Assembly (NCBI GenBank): GCA_002411545.1
Contig: DHTG01000074.1
Location: 24,602-37,787, forward strand
From: Bacteroidales bacterium UBA5266
GTDB taxonomy: Bacteria; Bacteroidota; Bacteroidia; Bacteroidales; WCHB1-69
Direction: 5' to 3'
Length of the DNA: 13,186 bases
Positions 1 through 6,347 of the stretch are shown one piece after another. The notes beneath the pieces are model-generated. The model had not been told where the DNA came from and searched no databases. It was given only the letters and a program-made list of their open reading frames with translations. Position 1 is the first letter of the stretch. Each line of letters starts with the position of its first letter. The position numbers and the translations under genes were made by a program.

Positions 1-13
1 TTTGCCTCGTAAA
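1..13 (+). promoter_or_regulatory. Partial promoter-proximal box of the first lipoprotein gene
   Basis: The window opens with TTTGCCTCGTAAA. The same stretch, with one change, occurs at 1753-1765 upstream of the paralogous lipoprotein gene, where its TTTG is the end of a TATTTTTG box (Bacteroidetes -7 consensus TAnnTTTG). By analogy the first four bases here are the end of a -7 box whose TA lies outside the window. Transcription would then start near position 10, leaving a leader of about 60 bases before the gene at 72. The missing upstream half cannot be checked here. Confidence 0.45.
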
Positions 14-71
14 TCAAAACCCATAAAATGGAAGTAATAAAATAAAATTCAAGCCATAAAATTTAAACCAT

Positions 72-584
72 ATGAAAACACAGCAGTATTTATATCTATT
101 CTTAATCTTTATAGCAATCATTGCTCATTCTTGTGGAGAAGAAGGTGAAGAGAAACGCATGCAAGCAAGCTTATCCAGCAATGAAATATGTAAAAACAAT
201 TTGAAATCGGCCGATGAGACCCCTGACAGCATTTCGTGTGTTGAATATCAATACAATGAAACTACAAAAACTTTGACTTTAGTGCATATCAATGCAGGAT
301 TTAATTGTTGTCCGGGTAAGCTCTCTTGCGAGGTATCTTTTCAAAACGATACCCTTAGGGTTGAAGAGTTTGAAAAAGAAGCTTCATGCCATTGTTGTTG
401 TCTTTACGATCTTAACATTGCGATTAAAAACATAGAAAAGAAAAGCTATCACATCCAATGTATCGAACCCTATGCAAAAGGGTTAGCTCCTTTATGTTTT
501 GATATAAACTTAAACCATAACTACACGGGGAATTACAGCGTTATTCGCAAACAATATCCTTGGGGAATAAATTCAATGTATTAA
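72..584 (+). CDS. Cysteine-rich putative lipoprotein, copy 1 of a paralogous pair
   Basis: This 170-residue protein is of unknown function. A hydrophobic signal peptide (about residues 5-20) ends in AHSC, so Cys21 is the likely lipidated residue; the lipobox is imperfect because Ala rather than Leu is at -3. The mature start, CGEEGEEK, is acidic. The protein has twelve cysteines: 21, 40, 56, 79, 80, 86, 106, 108, 109, 110, 130 and 142. They include an NCCP motif (78-81) and a CHCCCLYDLN cluster (106-115). It aligns without gaps to the protein at 1802-2317, with about 95 of 170 residues identical. It ends in a conserved RKQYPWG segment. Similar NCCP/CxCxCLYD lipoproteins of unknown role occur in Bacteroidetes (from memory). 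The clustered cysteines could bind metal or form disulfides; this is inference. The start follows an AT-rich leader without Shine-Dalgarno. The next gene begins 14 bases after the stop. Confidence 0.85.
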   Translation: MKTQQYLYLFLIFIAIIAHSCGEEGEEKRMQASLSSNEICKNNLKSADETPDSISCVEYQYNETTKTLTLVHINAGFNCCPGKLSCEVSFQNDTLRVEEFEKEASCHCCCLYDLNIAIKNIEKKSYHIQCIEPYAKGLAPLCFDINLNHNYTGNYSVIRKQYPWGINSMY

Positions 585-598
585 ATTTTGTGGTAATT

Positions 599-1117
599 AT
601 GATAGAGAAAATATCAAAAGGAATTAGTTTTAAAGGATTTTCTTCTAATATTGGGGGACTAATCTTAATAGCAGGCATAGTATGGTTGCTTGCAGGGAAT
701 CATAAGCTTTTAGCTATTATTACTATTATCGTAGGATTTATTGTTTTTCTTGCCATAAAAGGAGTGCTGATTGATTATGATAAAGAAAAAATCAAAGCCT
801 ATACGGATTTGTTGTTATTAAAATTTGGGAAATGGGAAACACTTAACGATTACAACAAAATTGTTCTCAAGTTTCTCAACGAATCACAAACCATGAATAT
901 GGCAAGCATCAGCCGTACCTATACGACTAAATCTTTCGATATATATCTTGAAAATGAAAACGGGAAAAAGATTTTGTTGAAGGAATTCATACATTACGAA
1001 AATGCTAAAGAGTTTCTGGATAAATATGCCGACAAATTGAATATGGAAAAATCTGATAATTATAAAGCAGCTTTTGAGAAAATTGAACAAGCCCGACAAC
1101 AAAGAGAAAGATATTAA
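599..1117 (+). CDS. Small membrane protein with two N-terminal helices and a soluble C-terminal domain
   Basis: I do not recognise a named family. The predicted 172-residue protein has two adjacent hydrophobic helices, about residues 19-34 (GGLILIAGIVWLLAG) and 38-55 (LLAIITIIVGFIVFLAI), joined by a short NHK turn. A soluble part of about 115 residues follows, starting with a KGVLIDYDKEKIKAYTD segment. It alternates strand-like and helical stretches, which suggests a PH-like domain (inference). The C-terminus is charged. I chose the ATG at 599. An in-frame ATG at 560 would overlap the preceding gene by 25 bases and add 13 residues with no clear role, while the 599 start leaves a clean 14-base gap. 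The topology is probably a hairpin with the soluble domain in the cytoplasm. It lies between two cysteine-rich lipoproteins and is probably co-transcribed with the first, but it has no cysteines itself. Confidence 0.75.
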   Translation: MIEKISKGISFKGFSSNIGGLILIAGIVWLLAGNHKLLAIITIIVGFIVFLAIKGVLIDYDKEKIKAYTDLLLLKFGKWETLNDYNKIVLKFLNESQTMNMASISRTYTTKSFDIYLENENGKKILLKEFIHYENAKEFLDKYADKLNMEKSDNYKAAFEKIEQARQQRERY

Positions 1118-1147
1118 AACTTTTTATTAACTTAAAATATTAAACAT

Positions 1148-1636
1148 ATGAAATCTGAAAAACAATTTGAATGTTGTCCTCCTTTCGACCCCACTCTTTG
1201 GGACGATAAATTATTCGAGTGGAACAATAAACTTTTTATCAAAGATAGCGTACGAACTTTTTTCTTTATGCCTTTAAATTTCGGAAAAGTAGTAAGGAGA
1301 TTGGATAAAAAATTAAAAGCCAACGGAGCCGATTTCAGCGAAGCCGTTTGTCTTTCCGATCATACCAGCAAATGGAATATGGATATTTATGTTTCGTTAA
1401 ACAAAGAAATCAACGATCCATCACTTAAACGTTTCAACGGTTCTTTTTATAGTAAAGTGTACGAAGGTGATTTTAAAGATACAGGAAAATGGTGTAGCAA
1501 TTATGAAACGTATACTAAAACAAAAGGATTTAACATTAAAAAGATGTATATGTGGTATACCACCTGTCCGAAATGTGCGAAGAAATACGGGAAAAACTAC
1601 ACGGTCATACTGTCGGAAGTAGAAGAAAAGACTTAA
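1148..1636 (+). CDS. Conserved small protein with CCPPFDP start and CPKC motif
   Basis: This 162-residue protein has no signal peptide, so it is probably cytoplasmic. The N-terminus carries CCPPFDPTLW (residues 9-18). A FIKDSVRTFFFMPLNFG segment follows (30-46), and near the C-terminus is YTTCPKCAKKYGKNY (137-151). From memory, this pattern marks a widespread small family usually labelled simply 'hydrolase' or uncharacterised in genome annotations; I know of no demonstrated activity. Cys9-Cys10 and Cys140-x2-Cys143 could form a four-cysteine metal site or a redox pair, but this is inference. Two other cysteines (68 and 116) are present. The gene starts 30 bases after the previous stop, which fits read-through from the upstream genes. 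A 165-base gap with a new promoter-like box follows. Confidence 0.8.
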   Translation: MKSEKQFECCPPFDPTLWDDKLFEWNNKLFIKDSVRTFFFMPLNFGKVVRRLDKKLKANGADFSEAVCLSDHTSKWNMDIYVSLNKEINDPSLKRFNGSFYSKVYEGDFKDTGKWCSNYETYTKTKGFNIKKMYMWYTTCPKCAKKYGKNYTVILSEVEEKT

Positions 1637-1725
1637 TTATAAATTGTTTACATTGCCGTTTCAACACTTAGGGTTTTTTCACTATAAACTTTTATTAAAT
1701 AGATAAGAATAATATCCTACTAAGG

Positions 1726-1756
1726 TGTGTTTTTAATGAAAAAAATTGTATTTTTG
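1726..1756 (+). promoter_or_regulatory. Candidate promoter of the second lipoprotein gene
   Basis: TATTTTTG at 1749-1756 matches the Bacteroidetes -7 consensus TAnnTTTG exactly. A TGTG at 1726-1729, 19 bases upstream, is a partial match to the -33 TTTG element. Transcription would start near 1763, giving a leader of about 40 bases before the ATG at 1802. The bases after the box (TTTGCCTCATAAA, 1753-1765) are shared with the start of the window, so the promoter region appears to have been duplicated together with the gene. The rest of the 1637-1801 gap is AT-rich, and I see no other clear signal in it. Confidence 0.5.
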
Positions 1757-1801
1757 CCTCATAAAATAAAATACTTAAAAATATAAAAAATAGTTAGCCC
1801 T

Positions 1802-2317
1802 ATGAAAACATCCCTGTTTATATCCCTGCTTTGGATTATGATTGGTATCGGTGCCGCTTCCTGCGACAAAGATAAAGAAGGTAAGCTTTTAGATGCCAGC
1901 CTCATGTGTAATCTTACATGTAAAAACACTTCTTTGTCGGGGAATCTTGTCCCTGATACTATTTCACGTGTTGATTACCAATATAATGAAACAACAAAGA
2001 CACTAAAGTTTACACATGCTAATTCTGGCTTTAATTGCTGTCCGGAAGAAATAGACTGTAAGGTAAGTTTATACAAAGACACCCTTAAAATAGAAGAGTT
2101 TGAAAAAGAAGCCTCCTGCGATTGCAATTGCCTGTATGACCTGAATATTGACATCCAAAAAATAGAGAAAAAAATATATTATGTACAATTCATTGAACCC
2201 TATGCTAAAAAATTAGATCCAATACGTTTTCAAATGAATTTGAATGAGGTATCATCAGGGTTTTATGAAGCGGTTCGCAAACAATATCCATGGGGCGCCA
2301 GTGTGATTTATGAATAA
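1802..2317 (+). CDS. Cysteine-rich putative lipoprotein, copy 2 of a paralogous pair
   Basis: This 171-residue protein is of unknown function and is a diverged copy of the one at 72-584. A signal peptide (about residues 4-20) ends in AASC, making Cys21 the probable lipidation site. The mature start, CDKDKEGK, is charged and acidic, which may favour export to the cell surface in Bacteroidetes (inference). It keeps cysteines 21, 40, 79, 80, 86, 106, 108 and 110 of its paralogue and has one of its own at 36. It lacks the partner's cysteines at 56 (Arg here), 109 (Asn), 130 (Phe) and 142 (Arg). The most conserved blocks are YQYNETTKTL (59-68), GFNCCP (76-81), EEFEKEASC (98-106), CLYDLNI (110-116), IEPYAK (131-136) and RKQYPWG (159-165). 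It has its own promoter-like box upstream and is the last gene of the + strand cassette. Confidence 0.85.
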   Translation: MKTSLFISLLWIMIGIGAASCDKDKEGKLLDASLMCNLTCKNTSLSGNLVPDTISRVDYQYNETTKTLKFTHANSGFNCCPEEIDCKVSLYKDTLKIEEFEKEASCDCNCLYDLNIDIQKIEKKIYYVQFIEPYAKKLDPIRFQMNLNEVSSGFYEAVRKQYPWGASVIYE

Positions 2318-2393
2318 TATCAAAGTTATAACTCGTAAGTGTAGATTCCATCCTTAAGAAGTTGACGGAATTTCAATTCCACTTATAATTTGT

Positions 2394-2426
2394 CTTCCCG
2401 GCAAGAAATCCCAAACCGCAAGGAAG
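2394..2426. terminator. Possible bidirectional hairpin terminator between convergent genes
   Basis: In the 162-base gap between the + strand lipoprotein gene (ends 2317) and the - strand kup gene (ends 2480), CTTCCCGG at 2394-2401 can pair with CCG at 2416-2418 and GGAAG at 2422-2426. This gives an 8-bp stem with a 14-base loop and a 3-base bulge. The flanks are AT-rich but no long T-run follows on either strand, so it is only a candidate. A second small palindrome, GGAATT-TC-AATTCC, lies at 2368-2381. No gene is visible in the gap. Confidence 0.3.
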
Positions 2427-2479
2427 TAGTATTAAATTGTTTCCTCTTTTCCTCACATTTTCTTGAATATACACTATGG

Positions 2480-4435
2480 TTATGTAATTCTTTTTAGTCT
2501 GTCTTTTACCGGTTGGTTGAAAATCAGAGGCACCAGTTCAACTTCGACGTTACTTGTGTCCAATCCAAAGGCTTTCACATCGCTAATCCCTGTTTTTTTC
2601 AGTAAATAGTAAGCATCCATAATAAACTGGTCGACGGTTTTAAAATCAAAATCATAATTCTGAATCCTTTCGATAACTACAAAGCGGAAGTCACTCATAA
2701 TATTATAATCATGGAGCGATTGGTATTTACTGGTAATATCAAATTCTTTATTGGCAACCAAATCGTCCAATACTTGCTTAAAGTATAAATTGATACGAGA
2801 ATCGACTTTATATCCCAAGCGGAATTCCACCCTGATGATAACGTCAGGCACAATAGGACAAACGGTATATTCCATGGTTCGAGGCTCATCCACAATATGA
2901 ATATGAATTAACCAATAGGTATCGGCACGTTTGGGTCTTTTATGAATAATGGAATAAATAATCTTCGATTCGATATCGGTTTCCAAATCGGCTTTGGTAA
3001 GATACACAAGGTTAGAGGCGTATTTAGGAAGACTTTGGTCTTTACTTAAATTAACAATGACATTCTTATAATCATCGATTTTCACAAATTGCAAGAAGGT
3101 TTTTTTAATTTCTCGCCCCTTAAACCATACATACATAATAAATAACAAGACCGTAGCAATCAAAATAGTAACCCAACCGCCATTGACGAATTTATACATA
3201 TTGGCAATTAGGAAAGAGCCCTCGATGGTTAAATAAACGAGTAATAAAGTGATAACAAAAAACCATTTCTTTTTTTCCAATCGTAAATACACCGACAATA
3301 AGATTGTCGTCATTAGCATGGTAATGGTAATAGCCAAACCGTAAGCGGCCTCCATCTTGGCCGATTCTTTAAAAAACAATATAACACAACAACAAGCTAT
3401 CCATAAAAATTTATTGATACTGGGTATATAGATTTGTCCTTTACTGGTAGCAGGATATAAAACTTTTACTTTTGGCCAGAAGTTAAGTTGAATGGCTTCG
3501 CTTATGACCGAATAAGCACCGCTAATCAAAGCCTGACTGGCAATAATGGCAGCGCAAGTAGCTATGATAACACCCGGAATTAAGAACCAAGAAGGCAATA
3601 TGGAAAAGAACGGATTGGTTGAACTGTTGATCGTATCGGTATGATTAAGTATCCAGGCCCCTTGACCTAAATAATTTAAAATAAGGGTAGTTTTCACGAA
3701 AATCCAAGTAATTCTGATATTTTTTAAACCGCAATGCCCTAAATCGACATATAAATCTTCTGCACCGGTTGTACAAAGGAAAACGGCTCCCAACAACAGA
3801 AAACCGCCGGGGTGTTGGGTGAGCAATAGAAATGCATAATAAGGATTAAAAGCTTTTAATATAGAAGGAAGTGTAAGTATTTGTTGAAATCCTATGATTC
3901 CCATCATCAGGAACCATATTAACATGATAGGTCCGAACGAGCGACCCAGAATATTGGTTCCAAATTGTTGAATCAAAAACAAAGCACTGATAATTAATAG
4001 GACAATGGGAATAACGGGAATTTCGGGATTAACGATTCTCAATCCTTCGATAGCGGAAACAACCGTAATGGCAGGAGTAATAACTCCATCAGCCAACAAC
4101 ATGGCACCTCCTATCATGGCAAAAACAAATACCCATTTAGCCCGTTTTCGTATCAATGCAAAGAGTGCCAAAATACCACCTTCACCGTTGTTATCGGCTC
4201 TTAATGTAATAAGAACATATTTTATGGTAGTTTGTAAGGTTAATGTCCATATAACACAAGAGATAGCTCCGTAAATAAATTCTACACTTGGGGTTCCGTT
4301 ACTTCCCGATAATATGGCACGCATAACATATAAAGGAGAAGTACCTATGTCGCCATATACGATTCCTAAAGTAATAATAAGACCGGCCAAACTTATTTTT
4401 TGTATCCCGCGGCGAGAGGTGCTAAAAGTTTTCAT
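2480..4435 (-). CDS. kup: KUP/HAK/KT-family potassium uptake transporter
   Basis: This 651-residue inner-membrane protein imports K+, in characterised family members by proton symport. The family signature GDIGTSPLY is at residues 28-36 in the first helix. The acidic residues known to matter in E. coli Kup are all present in equivalent places: Asp29, Asp116 (in ADGVITPAIT, where E. coli has Glu116) and Glu226 (in TGAEDLYVDLGH). RADNNGEGGI (79-88) and GQIYIP (333-338) are further family motifs. About twelve hydrophobic helices span residues 15-437, including four at the end of the membrane part (about 343-357, 364-385, 391-412 and 419-437). They are followed by a cytoplasmic domain of about 210 residues. 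The length is normal for the family. The start MKTFSTSRRG gives a short basic N-terminus. The gene lies 40 bases downstream of the nucleotidyltransferase gene on the same strand, and no functional link between them is evident. Confidence 0.96.
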   Translation of the reverse strand: MKTFSTSRRGIQKISLAGLIITLGIVYGDIGTSPLYVMRAILSGSNGTPSVEFIYGAISCVIWTLTLQTTIKYVLITLRADNNGEGGILALFALIRKRAKWVFVFAMIGGAMLLADGVITPAITVVSAIEGLRIVNPEIPVIPIVLLIISALFLIQQFGTNILGRSFGPIMLIWFLMMGIIGFQQILTLPSILKAFNPYYAFLLLTQHPGGFLLLGAVFLCTTGAEDLYVDLGHCGLKNIRITWIFVKTTLILNYLGQGAWILNHTDTINSSTNPFFSILPSWFLIPGVIIATCAAIIASQALISGAYSVISEAIQLNFWPKVKVLYPATSKGQIYIPSINKFLWIACCCVILFFKESAKMEAAYGLAITITMLMTTILLSVYLRLEKKKWFFVITLLLVYLTIEGSFLIANMYKFVNGGWVTILIATVLLFIMYVWFKGREIKKTFLQFVKIDDYKNVIVNLSKDQSLPKYASNLVYLTKADLETDIESKIIYSIIHKRPKRADTYWLIHIHIVDEPRTMEYTVCPIVPDVIIRVEFRLGYKVDSRINLYFKQVLDDLVANKEFDITSKYQSLHDYNIMSDFRFVVIERIQNYDFDFKTVDQFIMDAYYLLKKTGISDVKAFGLDTSNVEVELVPLIFNQPVKDRLKRIT

Positions 4436-4448
4436 TTGAAACTATTAT

Positions 4449-4456
4449 CAAAGCTA
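4449..4456 (-). promoter_or_regulatory. Candidate -7 box just upstream of kup
   Basis: Read on the - strand this is TAGCTTTG, an exact TAnnTTTG match, 13 bases before the kup ATG. Transcription from it would give a leader of only a few bases. A TTG at 4482-4484, about 25 bases further upstream and inside the end of the nucleotidyltransferase gene, is a poorly spaced -33 candidate. Chance occurrence is quite possible, and kup may simply be co-transcribed with the gene before it. Confidence 0.25.
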
Positions 4457-4475
4457 TTGAAAAATTAAATTTTAA

Positions 4476-5387
4476 TTACCACAACGTAGCAGGATATTCT
4501 CCTTGATTCAAAAACTGTTCGAATTTTCCTACCACTTTTTGTCGATCTTCTTGATAGGTAACGCCAAACCATTCGGATTTTGTTTTAAGCAATTTCACTT
4601 TGGCTTTGTTTGCTTTGATTAAATCATCTACGGCAAAAGGAATATAGAATTCCGATTTGATATCATGGATGTGTTCTTTCAAAAATTCGGTAAACATGTT
4701 TTCCAAATGTTGAAATAAGGAAGGATGGAAACCCCAAAAATTCATAGATACAGGCGATTCGGGATTCAAGTGTTCCAATGAGCCGTCAGAATGGATGTTT
4801 ACAATTTGATTTTCTATGGCTTGTATCTTCGTATATTCCTTAATACTAATCAAATAATCATCTTCATTCACAGTACATACCCCTCTTGAAACGCTACCAT
4901 TATCCGAAAGAGTTTTTGCTAATGCATACGCAATCATACTGTAAGCTTGTGTATCGTTTTTCAATGATAAAGAAGACAGATAATTAGCCATGACTTCAAA
5001 GGCATGTTTCCCATAATAATCATCCCCGTTGATAACGGCAAAAAAAGTATCGATTTTATCTTTAGCCATTAAAATGGCATGTCCGGTTCCCCATGGTTTG
5101 ATGCGTTCGGGCGGACAAGTGTAAGCCGGGGGTAAAGCATCCAATTCCTGAAGCACATAATCAACTGTTATCAAATGCTTGTATTTATTAATAACAATTT
5201 CTTTGAAATCTTCTTCTATTGATTGTCGGATTACAAAAACTATTTTACCGAAACCGGCTTGCTTGGCATCATAAATGGAATAATCGATAATGGTTTCTCC
5301 ATTCGGACCCAAGGCATCCATTTGTTTCAATCCTCCGTAACGGCTTCCCATACCGGCGGCAAGAATCAATAATCCAGGTTGTTGCAT
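4476..5387 (-). CDS. Sugar-phosphate-type nucleotidyltransferase (NTP_transferase family)
   Basis: This is a predicted cytoplasmic 303-residue enzyme. It probably transfers a nucleotide from an NTP to a sugar phosphate or similar acceptor; the substrate cannot be told from sequence. The nucleotide-binding signature LAAGMGSRYGGLKQ is at residues 9-22, GTGHA at 100-104, and the metal-binding segment INGDDYYG at 119-126. These are in the order expected of a Rossmann-like GT-A nucleotidyltransferase. I chose the ATG at 5387 (MQQPGLLILAAG). An in-frame ATG at 5495 would add 36 residues including a hydrophobic segment, but the family normally begins just before the LAAG motif, and a promoter-like box (5429-5436) lies inside that extension. 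Kup follows 40 bases downstream, and the HsdR-N-like gene ends 122 bases upstream. Confidence 0.88.
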   Translation of the reverse strand: MQQPGLLILAAGMGSRYGGLKQMDALGPNGETIIDYSIYDAKQAGFGKIVFVIRQSIEEDFKEIVINKYKHLITVDYVLQELDALPPAYTCPPERIKPWGTGHAILMAKDKIDTFFAVINGDDYYGKHAFEVMANYLSSLSLKNDTQAYSMIAYALAKTLSDNGSVSRGVCTVNEDDYLISIKEYTKIQAIENQIVNIHSDGSLEHLNPESPVSMNFWGFHPSLFQHLENMFTEFLKEHIHDIKSEFYIPFAVDDLIKANKAKVKLLKTKSEWFGVTYQEDRQKVVGKFEQFLNQGEYPATLW

Positions 5388-5428
5388 TTTGATTATTTTA
5401 AATATCTTTTTTAATTTATTAATGACGG

Positions 5429-5436
5429 CAAAAGTA
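5429..5436 (-). promoter_or_regulatory. Candidate -7 box of the nucleotidyltransferase gene
   Basis: The - strand reads TACTTTTG, an exact TAnnTTTG match. Transcription would start near 5422, about 35 bases before the ATG at 5387, which is a sensible leader length. The nearest -33-like TTG (5461-5463) is 24 bases away, at the long end of the usual spacing. The box lies inside the longer possible reading frame (from 5495), so it supports the shorter start. Confidence 0.4.
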
Positions 5437-5509
5437 ATAAAAAAGCCAATCGAAAAACACCAATTAAGCATTTTAATCGCATTGATTTTATACATGTACT
5501 CCTTTTCAT

Positions 5510-5947
5510 TTACTCTATCATTTTCTTATAAATAGGTAATTCGTTGATAGGAATATAACTATTAGTTACTTTCTGTAAAATAATTTGTGTCTTCCCATTA
5601 AAAAGAACCAAATATTTAGCCTGTAATTCATGGTTATACATGGCCATTTGCATCAATGTAGCTTCGCTTATTTGAACCGTTTCAGCCTTACACTCTACCG
5701 CTAAAAGAATAGTTCCGTCAGGTTTTACTACCACAATATCATAGCGTTTACTCATTGTATTGTATAACACTTTTTTTTCGACCGAAATAGCAATTGATGG
5801 CACAAACAACTGTTGGATTAGGTATTTCAAATAAGCTTGGCGCACCATTTCTTCAGGAGTCATGGCTACAAACATTTTACGTACGGGATCAAATATTTGT
5901 TTTTTCCCATCTAATATGCGAATACGAAAAGCTTGTTCAGTTTGCAT
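5510..5947 (-). CDS. Stand-alone HsdR N-terminal-like (PD-(D/E)XK) protein
   Basis: This 145-residue protein resembles the N-terminal nuclease domain of type I restriction enzyme HsdR subunits, in the short stand-alone form common in Bacteroidetes. The start is followed by IFDPVRKMFVAMTPEEMVRQ (residues 18-37), the usual N-terminal block, whose helix carries Glu32/Glu33. The nuclease-like core shows Asp70 in KRYDIVV, Glu85 and Lys87 in VECKAE (the ExK of PD-(D/E)XK), and Gln100 in the following helix. The active-site pattern is therefore complete. No helicase, methylase (HsdM) or specificity (HsdS) gene is nearby, so this is not a type I restriction system. Its real role in these bacteria is not known to me; DNA repair or processing is a guess. 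It is the first gene of the three-gene - strand group. Confidence 0.88.
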   Translation of the reverse strand: MQTEQAFRIRILDGKKQIFDPVRKMFVAMTPEEMVRQAYLKYLIQQLFVPSIAISVEKKVLYNTMSKRYDIVVVKPDGTILLAVECKAETVQISEATLMQMAMYNHELQAKYLVLFNGKTQIILQKVTNSYIPINELPIYKKMIE

Positions 5948-6119
5948 ACTAACAGTTCTATATATACAATGTAAATGTGTTTGTTTGTAATTATGTGCCT
6001 TTGATTATTTAAATTGTAATTCTCTTTGATCTGTATACATTTAATTAAATTAGAGAAGTATAACAAGATATCCATCAAAAAATAATCTTCTCATGTTTTA
6101 ACACAATTTTTAAATTTTA

Positions 6120-6127
6120 CAAAAATA
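6120..6127 (-). promoter_or_regulatory. Candidate -7 box of the HsdR-N-like gene
   Basis: The - strand reads TATTTTTG, an exact TAnnTTTG match and the same octamer as the box at 1749-1756. It would give a leader of about 165 bases before the ATG at 5947. I see no good -33 TTTG at the right distance, and such octamers arise by chance in DNA this AT-rich, so support is weak. Confidence 0.25.
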
Positions 6128-6270
6128 TAACATTTTATCCTTTGAATGCGTATTTTCGCGCTTTTTCTTTCGTTTTTATTAGGTTCATTTTCTCATATTT
6201 TATATGCTATCGTGACAATAAAAATAATTGTAATTCCAAATTGACTTGCGACTTTTTCCCTACAATTTGT

Positions 6271-6295
6271 TAATCCGATAATCTAAATCGGATTA
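6271..6295. repeat. Perfect 9-bp inverted repeat followed by a T-rich tract
   Basis: TAATCCGAT (6271-6279) and ATCGGATTA (6287-6295) are perfect reverse complements separated by 7 bases. On the + strand TTTTATTTAATT follows, so the element has the shape of an intrinsic terminator. No + strand gene is visible upstream, however. It lies about 45 bases before the candidate -7 box at 6340-6347, so it could be an operator, the end of an unannotated small transcript, or a chance palindrome. Confidence 0.5.
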
Positions 6296-6318
6296 TTTTA
6301 TTTAATTATTGATAATCC

Positions 6319-6347
6319 TTTCAATGGAGATATTTTATTTATATTTG
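6319..6347 (+). promoter_or_regulatory. Candidate promoter of the alpha-2-macroglobulin/pbpC pair
   Basis: TATATTTG at 6340-6347 matches TAnnTTTG exactly. TTTC at 6319-6322, 17 bases upstream, matches three of four bases of the -33 TTTG element. It is the best-formed candidate on this strand between 5948 and 6619. The leader to the ATG at 6620 would be about 265 bases and would contain the whole MITE-like element with its hairpins. A second promoter inside or after the element is possible but I could not see one. Confidence 0.4.

Noticed and set aside
560..598. Upstream in-frame ATG for the two-helix membrane protein
   Set aside because: It overlaps the end of the preceding lipoprotein gene by 25 bases, and the added residues carry no recognisable feature. 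The ATG at 599 gives a clean gap.
1637..1700. Intrinsic terminator after the CCPPFDP gene (TTAGGGTTTTTT)
   Set aside because: There is a T-run but no stable stem before it.
5510..5947. A type I restriction-modification locus
   Set aside because: Only the short N-terminal-like domain is present, with no HsdM, HsdS or helicase region in the window.
6016..6056. TTCTCT / AGAGAA inverted pair in the divergent intergenic region
   Set aside because: Only six base pairs with a loop of about 26 bases in AT-rich DNA, which is expected by chance.
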